Below, in pieces: positions 6,280 through 12,442 of a stretch of DNA of 13,119 bases. Below the pieces are notes generated by a model. That model was not told where the DNA came from, made no database searches, and saw only the letters and a program-made list of their open reading frames with translations. The DNA comes from Acidobacteriota bacterium (GTDB lineage Bacteria; Acidobacteriota; Terriglobia; Terriglobales; Acidobacteriaceae). Position 1 is the first letter of the stretch. The number at the start of each line of letters is the position of its first letter. The stretch covers positions 1 through 13,119 of the forward strand of contig JAJZJJ010000029.1 of the NCBI GenBank assembly GCA_021810175.1. The letters run 5' to 3'. Made by a program: the position numbers and the translations under genes.

Positions 6280-7694
6280 CGATCTATGATGTTGCGATTA
6301 TTGGCGGCGGTCCCGCCGGATACACGGCAGCCATTCGCGGCGGTCAGCTTGGCCTGAAAGTGGCGCTGATTGAAAAGGAGCCGAAGCTGGGCGGAACGTG
6401 CCTGCACGTGGGGTGCATCCCGACGAAGGCTCTGCTTTTCAACGCGGAGATCTACGACTACGTGAAGGACGCCAAGGCGTTCGGCCTGGAAGGGCTGGGC
6501 GAGCCGAAGATCAACTGGAAGACGATTTTAGACAGCAAGAACCAGATCATCGCGAAGCATACGAAAGGCCTGGACTTCCTGATGCGGAAGAACAAGGTCA
6601 CGGTGATTGCGGGCTATGGGAAACTGACCGGGCCGGCCAAGGATGGAGTGCATTCCGTCGAAGTGACGACGAGCGGCAAGGGCAAGGCCGAGACGGTGAA
6701 GGCGAAGAACGTGGTTGTGGCGACGGGCTCGGACGCGAAGATGCTGCCCGGGCTGACTGCCAGCGACAAGATTCTGACGAATGTGGAGATGCTGGCGATC
6801 GGCGCGATTCCGAAGTCGATGGTGGTGATTGGCGCGGGCGCCGTAGGCGTGGAGTTCGGGTCGATTTTCCGGAGCTTCGGGTCGGAGATCACGATTGTGG
6901 AGTATTTGCCGCGGATGGTTCCGAACGAAGACGAGGAAGTGAGCAAGGAGCTGGCGAGGGTCTTCCGCAAGCGCGGGATTGAGTCGCACACGGGCGCGAA
7001 GGTCGAGAAGGTGGAAGAGACCAAGACGGGCGTGAAGGTGACGTTTACGGCGTCGGATGGCAAGCAGGTGGTGAAGGAAGCCGAGAAGGTGCTGGTGGCC
7101 GTGGGCCGCGCGCCGCGCACGGAGAACGTGGGCCTGGAGAAGACGAAGATCAAGCCGGAGCGCGGGTTCATCAAGGTGAACGAATGGATGCAGACCGAGG
7201 AGCCGGGCGTGTACGCGATTGGCGACATTGTGGCCGGATTGCCGCAGCTGGCGCACGTGGGCGCGATGTGCGGAATGGTCGTGGTGAGCAAGATTGCGGG
7301 CAAGTATGCGCGGCCGGTGAAGAAGGAACGCATCCCGGCCTGCACCTACACCGAGCCGCAGATTGGCAGCGTGGGGCTGACCGAGGCCGCGGCCAAGGAA
7401 AAGGGCCTGCAGGTGAAGGTGGGCAAGTTCCCGTTCACGGCGAACTCGAAGGCGTCGATTGTGCACCAGCATGACGGGTTCATCAAAGTGGTGGCCGACG
7501 CGAAGTATGGCGAGATCCTGGGCGTGCACATTATTGGTCCGCAGGCGACCGAGCTGATTGCCGAGGCCGTAACGGCCATCGAGCTGGAAGCGACGGTGGA
7601 GGAGATGATGTTCACGATTCACGCGCATCCCACGCTGGCCGAGGCGATGCTGGACGGTTTTGGGAGCGTGGAGGGATTGGCGATCAACGTGTAA
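6270..7694 (+). CDS. lpdA: Dihydrolipoyl dehydrogenase (E3)
   Basis: FAD-dependent E3 subunit of 2-oxo-acid dehydrogenase complexes and the glycine cleavage system. It re-oxidises dihydrolipoyl groups and reduces NAD+ in the cytosol. At 474 residues it has the usual length. Seen in order: FAD motif IIGGGPAGYTAA (10-21); redox disulfide GGTCLHVGCIPTKAL with Cys44 and Cys49; NAD-binding VVIGAGAVGVEFGS near 181-194; ATGSDA; and the C-terminal dimerisation domain with the catalytic pair in HAHPTLAEAM (His453, Glu458). The start is TTG at 6270, with GGAG (6259-6262) 7 bases upstream. An ATG at 6257 is out of frame and opens a 10-codon ORF that overlaps the start. No E1 or E2 genes are in the window, so this is a stand-alone E3 that may be shared among complexes. 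lipB, which makes lipoylated substrates possible, lies about 4 kb downstream. A strong terminator follows. Confidence 0.95.
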   Translation: MAETIYDVAIIGGGPAGYTAAIRGGQLGLKVALIEKEPKLGGTCLHVGCIPTKALLFNAEIYDYVKDAKAFGLEGLGEPKINWKTILDSKNQIIAKHTKGLDFLMRKNKVTVIAGYGKLTGPAKDGVHSVEVTTSGKGKAETVKAKNVVVATGSDAKMLPGLTASDKILTNVEMLAIGAIPKSMVVIGAGAVGVEFGSIFRSFGSEITIVEYLPRMVPNEDEEVSKELARVFRKRGIESHTGAKVEKVEETKTGVKVTFTASDGKQVVKEAEKVLVAVGRAPRTENVGLEKTKIKPERGFIKVNEWMQTEEPGVYAIGDIVAGLPQLAHVGAMCGMVVVSKIAGKYARPVKKERIPACTYTEPQIGSVGLTEAAAKEKGLQVKVGKFPFTANSKASIVHQHDGFIKVVADAKYGEILGVHIIGPQATELIAEAVTAIELEATVEEMMFTIHAHPTLAEAMLDGFGSVEGLAINV

Positions 7695-7713
7695 CTGTGA
7701 TGGTTCCGTAAGC

Positions 7714-7741
7714 AAAAAGCCCGGCGGGATGCCGGGCTTTT
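7714..7741. terminator. Bidirectional terminator between lpdA and the M56 operon
   Basis: GCCCGGC (7719-7725) pairs with GCCGGGC (7731-7737) around GGGAT. It is flanked by AAAAA on the left and TTTT on the right, so a T-tract follows the stem on both strands. It sits 20 bases after the lpdA stop and 24 bases past the stop of the convergent M56 gene, and can serve both. Confidence 0.9.
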
Positions 7742-7764
7742 GTGCATTTGAGGAGCTGATTGCT

Positions 7765-9612
7765 TTATGGGTGGCTGGTGCCCGGCTGGCTGCTTTCGAG
7801 TTGCTGCTTCTTCATTTCATTCAGTTGCTTCTGCAGCTGCTTCTGTGCCTCGTCGATCTGCTTTTGGATCTTGGCCGTGTCCACTTGCTGGGCCGCGCGC
7901 ACGGCCTGCTGCATTTGCTCTTTGAACTGCCGGCTGTTCAGGCGGGCCATTGCCTCAGAGAGTTGTTTTTGCGCCTCGGCCATCTGCTGTTGCATCCTGG
8001 CGCTGTTCAGTTGCTTCTGCGCTTCGGCCACCTGCTGTTGCATTTTCTTTTGAGACTCTTCCAACTGCTTCTGGATCTTTGCCAAGTCAACCTGCTGTGC
8101 CGCGCGCCGGGCTTGCGCGATCTGCATGCGGAACTGCCTGCTGTGAATCCGGGCCTCTGCCGCCGCGATTTTCTTCTGGGCCTCTCGCAATTGCCTTTCC
8201 ACGCGGGCGCGTTCCGCGGGGGTCAATTCGCGGCGGTGGCCATCGATCCAGGCGTACAGCTTTCCATGTCTGCTCATGATGACTTCGTTGCGGTGAATCT
8301 TCGCATTTCCCGGGGCGGGGACTGCCTGCGGCTCCGCGAGAGGCTGGGGCTGAACCGGAGGGAGTACGACAGGAGCTGGCTTTGCCGGGGCGGCGACCAC
8401 AGGATTGGGGGCGGCGACCGCCGCTGGTGTTGCGGTTACGGCTGGCGCAGGAGGTGCTGCCTGTGAGATTTTGGCAACCGTGCCGGGGGCCTGTGCCCTG
8501 GCGGGAACCACATGCACCATCGTGACCAGCGCCAGGGCCGCTGCCATTGCTGCTACGCCGACCAGGCTGCGAGCTATCTTTGCGGGTACGTTCATTCGTG
8601 TTTGCTTGTTTATCAATTGCATGACTCTTTCCTCCAGTGCGTTTCCGTTGAACAGGCCTATGACGCCGGGTTGGTGGACAATTTGTCCCGCTGCGATTCG
8701 TTCGGCGAGCCCCACCAGGCAGCGTGCATATTCCATCTGTGAATTCATCGCGAGCGCGGCCGCCGCGTCGCAGGCCATTTCGCGCGTGCGGTGAATCTGC
8801 CGCTCGACTCCATAGGTGACGGGGTGCCACTTGAGCGGCGCGGCCATGACTTCGCAGAGCAGGTTCACGGCGTAGTCATGCCGCCGGATGTGCGCCATTT
8901 CATGACAGAGAGCCGCGATTGCTTCGTCTTCGCGCCCGGAGTCGAGCAGGCCGCGCAGGAAGCCCGCCGGGGATAGCAATGTAGGGCGAGCGGCACCGAC
9001 CACGACGGGGCCAGCGAGCGTGTCGTTATCAAGTACGCGAATCTCCGGCTCTTTGATGGACATTCTGCGCGCACAGGCGGCTACCAGCGCGCGCTCGGGG
9101 TGCGTCAACTCTGCGTCGCGTGAGGCTCTCACAAAACGCTGCGCGCCGCTCCATGCGAGTGCGATTCGCATGAGACCCATGAACAGCACGATCAGGAATA
9201 TGCTGGTGACCCACTCTGCTGTGCGGGGGCTGATCTCAATTTCCCGCGTGAAGTGCAGCGAGGCGAAGGCCGTCTGGGTCTTTGTGAGCCAATCAGGGCG
9301 CGGCGCATGCGTTGGGTTGCGCGTTGGGGCCTGCGTTGCAAGAGTCTGTACCGCGGCGCCTGCGGTTGATGCTTGAGCCGACGAACTGGCTGCCGGAGTT
9401 CCATCCCCGCGCGCGCCGGCAAAGCTCGCACGCGCATGGGGGAGCACTCCGAAGAGCGGGAGTGATACAGCCAGCGCAAGCACCGCTGTCCAGATGCGGT
9501 GCTGCCCGACTGCCGCGGGCCTCGCGACGCGCACGAGCAGCCACGCCCCAGCAGCGAGTACGGGAAGCTGCCATGCCGCGTTGAGGACGTACTGCATGAA
9601 TGCCCGATCCAT
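7765..9612 (-). CDS. M56 (BlaR1/MecR1-like) membrane metallopeptidase with duplicated coiled-coil tail
   Basis: A 615-residue membrane zinc metallopeptidase of family M56, last gene of a BlaI-led operon. Likely membrane segments are at about 7-30, 38-58, 134-155 and 348-370. The catalytic domain is cytoplasmic-facing between the last two, with HEMAH (237-241) and the third ligand Glu278 in REMACD, so the zinc site looks intact. A Pro/Ala linker (383-437) follows the last segment. The remaining 175 residues are Gln/Lys/Glu/Ala-rich helix, probably periplasmic. Residues 487-527 and 556-596 are near copies of each other, 69 residues apart. There is no penicillin-binding domain, unlike BlaR1. ATG at 9612 has AGGAG 7 bases upstream. 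In BlaR1 the protease activity removes the BlaI repressor; the same role here is inference. The signal sensed is unknown; the tail may be the sensor or an interaction module. Confidence 0.88.
   Translation of the reverse strand: MDRAFMQYVLNAAWQLPVLAAGAWLLVRVARPAAVGQHRIWTAVLALAVSLPLFGVLPHARASFAGARGDGTPAASSSAQASTAGAAVQTLATQAPTRNPTHAPRPDWLTKTQTAFASLHFTREIEISPRTAEWVTSIFLIVLFMGLMRIALAWSGAQRFVRASRDAELTHPERALVAACARRMSIKEPEIRVLDNDTLAGPVVVGAARPTLLSPAGFLRGLLDSGREDEAIAALCHEMAHIRRHDYAVNLLCEVMAAPLKWHPVTYGVERQIHRTREMACDAAAALAMNSQMEYARCLVGLAERIAAGQIVHQPGVIGLFNGNALEERVMQLINKQTRMNVPAKIARSLVGVAAMAAALALVTMVHVVPARAQAPGTVAKISQAAPPAPAVTATPAAVAAPNPVVAAPAKPAPVVLPPVQPQPLAEPQAVPAPGNAKIHRNEVIMSRHGKLYAWIDGHRRELTPAERARVERQLREAQKKIAAAEARIHSRQFRMQIAQARRAAQQVDLAKIQKQLEESQKKMQQQVAEAQKQLNSARMQQQMAEAQKQLSEAMARLNSRQFKEQMQQAVRAAQQVDTAKIQKQIDEAQKQLQKQLNEMKKQQLESSQPGTSHP
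7825..8154 (-). repeat. Internal duplication in the M56 C-terminal tail
   Basis: Two copies coding 41 residues each, at 8032-8154 and 7825-7947. Both contain SRQF, AAQQVD and AKIQKQ in the same order, offset by 207 bases (69 codons). The intervening segment repeats AEAQKQL twice. The protein copies differ at scattered positions, so the duplication is not recent. Confidence 0.85.
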
Positions 9613-9685
9613 TTTGCATCTCCTGTTGAGCTACGCTCCGGAACCGGCGCCCGTTCCCGCTGGTTTGCAGAGCTGCTCTTGCGAC

Positions 9686-11008
9686 CTAGTTGCCGAGGCT
9701 GTAGACGATGTGAATCTCAGTTTTTACGGCGACGGGATTGCCGTTGAGCGTGTAGGGCTTGTAGCGCCAGGTGCGAACGGCCTTGAGAGAGGAGTTACGC
9801 AGCAATTTGGGGCCGGAGATGACTGTGAGGTGCTGTATCCTGCCTTCTTTTGAGATGAGCGCTGCAAGGGTCACCGTGCCCTGAACGTGCTTTTTCTTTG
9901 CCTCGACGGGGTACTTGGGAGCCGCGCCGGAGATGCGGTTGCCGGCCATGACGCCTGCGGCGAGATGGACGGGCCTGGATGAAGACTGCTTACTGTGGGC
10001 CGATGCCGAAGCGGCATCAACATGGAGGCCGAGCGCAAAGGCTCCGGTGGCGAGGGCCAGAATGGTGCAGGCGGCGAGCGTGACGGCGCGGCGCGCGACT
10101 GTGCTGCGGATTTGTGACTGTGTGAGTTTCATAATTCTCCTTTCGAGGGACTGAGTGTCAAAGATGCCGATGGCGTGGATGGTTTGGGGCTTTCGGATGG
10201 ATTGCTGGGAGGCGAGACGGAGCAGTGCGCAGGCGTAGTCGTGGGGGCCGAACGTGACGTGGGCGGCGAGATGGTCGCAGAGGATTTCGCGGGATTCGGC
10301 GATGCGTGCGCGGGTGAGCCAAATGACGGGATGCCAGGTGATGGGCAGAGTCAGGACTTCATAGAAGAGATTTTTGGCGTAGTCGCGGCGGCGGAGGTGG
10401 GCGAACTCGTGGGCGAGCGCGGCCTGGAGGTCAGTGGCGGCGGTGCGATCAAGGAAGCCGGGTGGCAGCAGCAGCGCGGGGTGCAGGAAGCCGATGATGG
10501 CGGGGCTGGAGACGGATTGCGAGACGAGCAGTTGCAACGGCGCGCGGCGCGTGGAGAAGAACTTGTGGAGGACGGGGTAGTCTTCCGATGCGATGGTGTG
10601 CGCGTTGCGGCGCATGGTCGAAGTCTTGAGAAGGCGCCAGACAAGGCGGCCGGTGAAGTAGAGAATGAGCGCGGCATAAGCGGCGAGCACAAACGTGATC
10701 AGGAAGGGCGAGAGCTGCCATGCCGGCGCAGCGATGGCTGCCGGGCCGGTGGAGATGCTCACCGAGGCGGCGGCGGATGGGGCGGCGGGTGCGAAGAGCG
10801 AGAGGAAATATGCCGCGATTAACTTGAGATTGAGCTGGCCGAAGGGCAGGAGCAGCTCGGTGAAGAGCGCGCCGACCCAGATGCAGTGTTCCCATTGCGG
10901 GCCGTTGTGGCGCGTGAGGCGGACGGCGAGCCAGGCGGCGCAAAAGACGAGCGGGAGTTGCCAGAAGGCGTTGAGGAGGTAGTTGAAGAGGAGCATGGCG
11001 GGGTTCAT
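9686..11008 (-). CDS. M56 membrane metallopeptidase fused to a TonB C-terminal domain
   Basis: A 440-residue M56 (BlaR1-like) peptidase. Likely membrane segments are at about 8-30, 43-72, 101-122 and 307-329. The zinc site is HEFAH (200-204) with Glu241 in REILCD. After the last segment a short Ser/Ala linker leads to a TonB_C domain (362-437): GAAPKYPVEAKKKHVQGTV, later VISGP, LKAVRTWRYKPYTLNG and a final strand ending HIVYSL. TonB_C domains work in the periplasm and in TonB contact outer-membrane receptors; here one replaces the sensor of BlaR1. The start ATG overlaps the BlaI stop by 4 bases (ATGA), with AGGAGG (11013-11018) upstream, so the two are translationally coupled. A second M56 gene follows after 73 bases. 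Probable role (inference): an envelope-responsive protease that inactivates the adjacent repressor. Confidence 0.9.
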   Translation of the reverse strand: MNPAMLLFNYLLNAFWQLPLVFCAAWLAVRLTRHNGPQWEHCIWVGALFTELLLPFGQLNLKLIAAYFLSLFAPAAPSAAASVSISTGPAAIAAPAWQLSPFLITFVLAAYAALILYFTGRLVWRLLKTSTMRRNAHTIASEDYPVLHKFFSTRRAPLQLLVSQSVSSPAIIGFLHPALLLPPGFLDRTAATDLQAALAHEFAHLRRRDYAKNLFYEVLTLPITWHPVIWLTRARIAESREILCDHLAAHVTFGPHDYACALLRLASQQSIRKPQTIHAIGIFDTQSLERRIMKLTQSQIRSTVARRAVTLAACTILALATGAFALGLHVDAASASAHSKQSSSRPVHLAAGVMAGNRISGAAPKYPVEAKKKHVQGTVTLAALISKEGRIQHLTVISGPKLLRNSSLKAVRTWRYKPYTLNGNPVAVKTEIHIVYSLGN

Positions 11009-11400
11009 TTGTCCTCCTTCCCACGTTCGAGCTGTTCACGTTCGAGGCGGCGGGTGAGTTCGGCGATCTTTTTGGCGTCGATCTGGTGGTTCTTGATGAG
11101 GCTCATCACCAGAGCTTCTGTAGATCCGCCGAAGACGCGGTCGACCAAGTCGCGGACGGCGTGGCCTGTGGCCTTGGATTCGGTAACGGTGGCACTGTAG
11201 AGGTAGGCGCGGCCCTCGAGCTTGCGGCGGAGCTTGCCCTTGCGGTGCAGGATGTTAAGCATGGTCTGCACGGTGGTGTAGGCGAGGGGCTGCTCGAGCT
11301 CGGCCTGCACGGCGCTGACGCTGGCGGAGCCGAGCCGCCAGATGACCTGCATGATCTGGAGCTCGAGGCGGGTGAGAGTTTCCGGTTCGCGGCTGGGCAT
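11005..11400 (-). CDS. BlaI/MecI/CopY family transcriptional repressor
   Basis: A 131-residue winged-helix repressor, the usual size for the family. The DNA-binding domain (8-75) includes LTRLELQIMQVIWRLGSASV and the recognition-helix region AYTTVQTMLNILHRKG (40-55), followed by the wing LEGRAYLYSA. The C-terminal part (76-125) is helical with a charged end and forms the dimer in relatives. In BlaI/MecI an activated M56 peptidase cleaves the repressor; two M56 genes follow in the same operon. ATG at 11400 has AGGAG (11409-11413) 8 bases upstream, inside the proximal arm of the operator palindrome. It overlaps the next gene by 4 bases. Autoregulation is strongly suggested by the operators over its promoter. 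Regulons beyond this operon cannot be seen here. Confidence 0.93.
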   Translation of the reverse strand: MPSREPETLTRLELQIMQVIWRLGSASVSAVQAELEQPLAYTTVQTMLNILHRKGKLRRKLEGRAYLYSATVTESKATGHAVRDLVDRVFGGSTEALVMSLIKNHQIDAKKIAELTRRLEREQLERGKEDK

Positions 11401-11405
11401 GGGGC

Positions 11406-11429
11406 AATCTCCTAACGTGTTAGGAGATT
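11406..11429. promoter_or_regulatory. Operator O1 for the BlaI-type repressor
   Basis: A perfect 24-bp palindrome: 11-bp arms AATCTCCTAAC and GTTAGGAGATT around GT, with the core CTAA-CGTG-TTAG at 11412-11423. It starts 6 bases upstream of the repressor ATG, covers the Shine-Dalgarno and overlaps most of the -10 (11425-11430). Binding there would block transcription start. Assignment to this repressor is by position and symmetry. Confidence 0.8.
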
Positions 11430-11454
11430 AGGGCGGACAGGGAGGATTTGTCAA
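11425..11454 (-). promoter_or_regulatory. Promoter of the BlaI-M56-M56 operon
   Basis: Read on the minus strand, a perfect -35 TTGACA (11449-11454) is followed after 18 bases by TAATCT (11425-11430) as a weak -10. Transcription would start near 11418, inside O1, giving a leader of about 18 bases. The near-ideal -35, flanked by two operator cores, fits a promoter held off by a repressor. Confidence 0.65.
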
Positions 11455-11466
11455 CTAAGAGTTTAG
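11455..11466. promoter_or_regulatory. Operator O2, second CTAA-N4-TTAG core
   Basis: CTAA-GAGT-TTAG repeats the core geometry of O1 with its centre 43 bp away (about four helical turns), so two dimers would lie on the same DNA face. The right side continues as TTTAGGAGAT, nearly matching O1, while the left arm is degenerate. It abuts the -35 and lies 73 bases upstream of the lipB start, so it could also affect lipB. Confidence 0.6.
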
Positions 11467-11538
11467 GAGATGAGGCGGTGATTTGGGGATGAGAAAGTGT
11501 GGAAAGCGGCGAAAGCCCAGTAAAATAAGGACAAAGCG

Positions 11539-12300
11539 ATGATTCTGAAACTTGTTTATCTGGGGCGCGTGAGTTATGCCGAGGGGCTCCAGCTGCAGCG
11601 GCGGCTGGTGGAGGCGCGCGTTGCGGGGCGTATTGGAAATACGCTGGTGCTGCTGGAGCATCCGCCGGTGCTGACGCTGGGGCGGAATTCGGACCGGAAG
11701 AATGTGCTGGCGACGGATGAGTTTCTGGCGTATCGCGGGGTGGAGATTCACGAGATCAATCGCGGCGGGGATGTGACGTATCACGGGCCGGGGCAGCTGG
11801 TGGGGTATCCGATTGTGGATCTGCGCAGCTTTGCCTTGACCGGGCTGGGACGGCGGCTGGGGGCGGTGGAGTATGTGCGCTGGGTGGAGGAAGCGCTGAT
11901 TCGGGCCTGCGCTGACTTTGGCGTGAAGACGGAGCGCGTGGCCGGGCGGACTGGCGTGTGGACGCTGGCCGGCGGTTCAATTGAAGAGAAAAAGATTGCT
12001 GCGATTGGCGTGCATATTTCGCGGGGAATCACCTCGCACGGGTTTGCTCTGAACGTGACGACGGACCTGCGGGATTTTGAGCTGATTGTTCCGTGCGGCA
12101 TCAGCGACCGGAAGGTGACGAGCCTGGAGCTGGAAGTGAGCGAGGAAGTGGGTGAGACGCTGACGATGGAGAAGGTGATCCACGCGGTGGCCCGGCAGTT
12201 CGGAAGGGTGTTTGAACACCAGGTGCTGTGGCTGGAGGGGCTGGTGGATCTTCTGCCGGAACCGGCAGGGATTCCGGTCGAAGCGAAGAATAAAATCTGA
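11539..12300 (+). CDS. lipB: Octanoyl-[acyl-carrier-protein]:protein N-octanoyltransferase
   Basis: Transfers octanoyl from acyl carrier protein to lipoyl-domain lysines of E2 and GcvH proteins, the first step of lipoate synthesis in the cytosol. At 253 residues it is slightly long for the family. Family motifs: LEHPPVLTLGR (39-49), RGGDVTYHGPGQLVGYPI (75-92), the KIAAIGVHISRGITSHGFALN block with catalytic Lys152, and IVPCGI with catalytic Cys186. ATG at 11539 is preceded by AAGGA (11527-11531) at 7 bases. A TAAAAT at 11521-11526 resembles a -10 but lies too close to the start to be compatible with that ribosome site. It is divergent from the BlaI operon. lipA is not in the window; lpdA, a user of lipoyl groups, is upstream beyond the operon. 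The C-terminal 40 residues after FGRVFEHQ are less typical. Confidence 0.95.
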   Translation: MILKLVYLGRVSYAEGLQLQRRLVEARVAGRIGNTLVLLEHPPVLTLGRNSDRKNVLATDEFLAYRGVEIHEINRGGDVTYHGPGQLVGYPIVDLRSFALTGLGRRLGAVEYVRWVEEALIRACADFGVKTERVAGRTGVWTLAGGSIEEKKIAAIGVHISRGITSHGFALNVTTDLRDFELIVPCGISDRKVTSLELEVSEEVGETLTMEKVIHAVARQFGRVFEHQVLWLEGLVDLLPEPAGIPVEAKNKI

Positions 12301-12390
12301 CGCGAAGAGGCCGAAGGTTCGCGGAGAAAGACGTTCCGTGAGAGGTGGTTGATGTGAGGTTGGGCTGACCACGATGAATTTGCACAAAGC

Positions 12391-12426
12391 CAAAGCCCAC
12401 GCCTGTGATTGCAGACGTGGGCTTTG
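12391..12426. terminator. Hairpin between convergent lipB and peptidase genes
   Basis: CAAAGCCCACG (12391-12401) pairs perfectly over 11 bp with CGTGGGCTTTG (12416-12426), with an inner CTG/CAG (12403-12405, 12412-12414) continuing the stem. The tract after it is short (TTTGTT) on the plus strand. Position between convergent genes supports termination in both directions. A shorter CGCGAA/TTCGCG hairpin (12301-12323) lies right after the lipB stop. Confidence 0.7.
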
Positions 12427-12442
12427 TTGCGAGCGGACGATA

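Noticed and set aside
7765..11400. Reading the operon as a beta-lactam resistance (bla/mec) system
   Set aside because: No beta-lactamase, PBP2a or penicillin-binding sensor domain is present; only the repressor and protease architecture is shared.
11406..11429. Interpretation of the 24-bp palindrome as an mRNA hairpin hiding the ribosome site
   Set aside because: The likely transcription start (near 11418) lies inside the palindrome, so the full hairpin would not be transcribed from this promoter.
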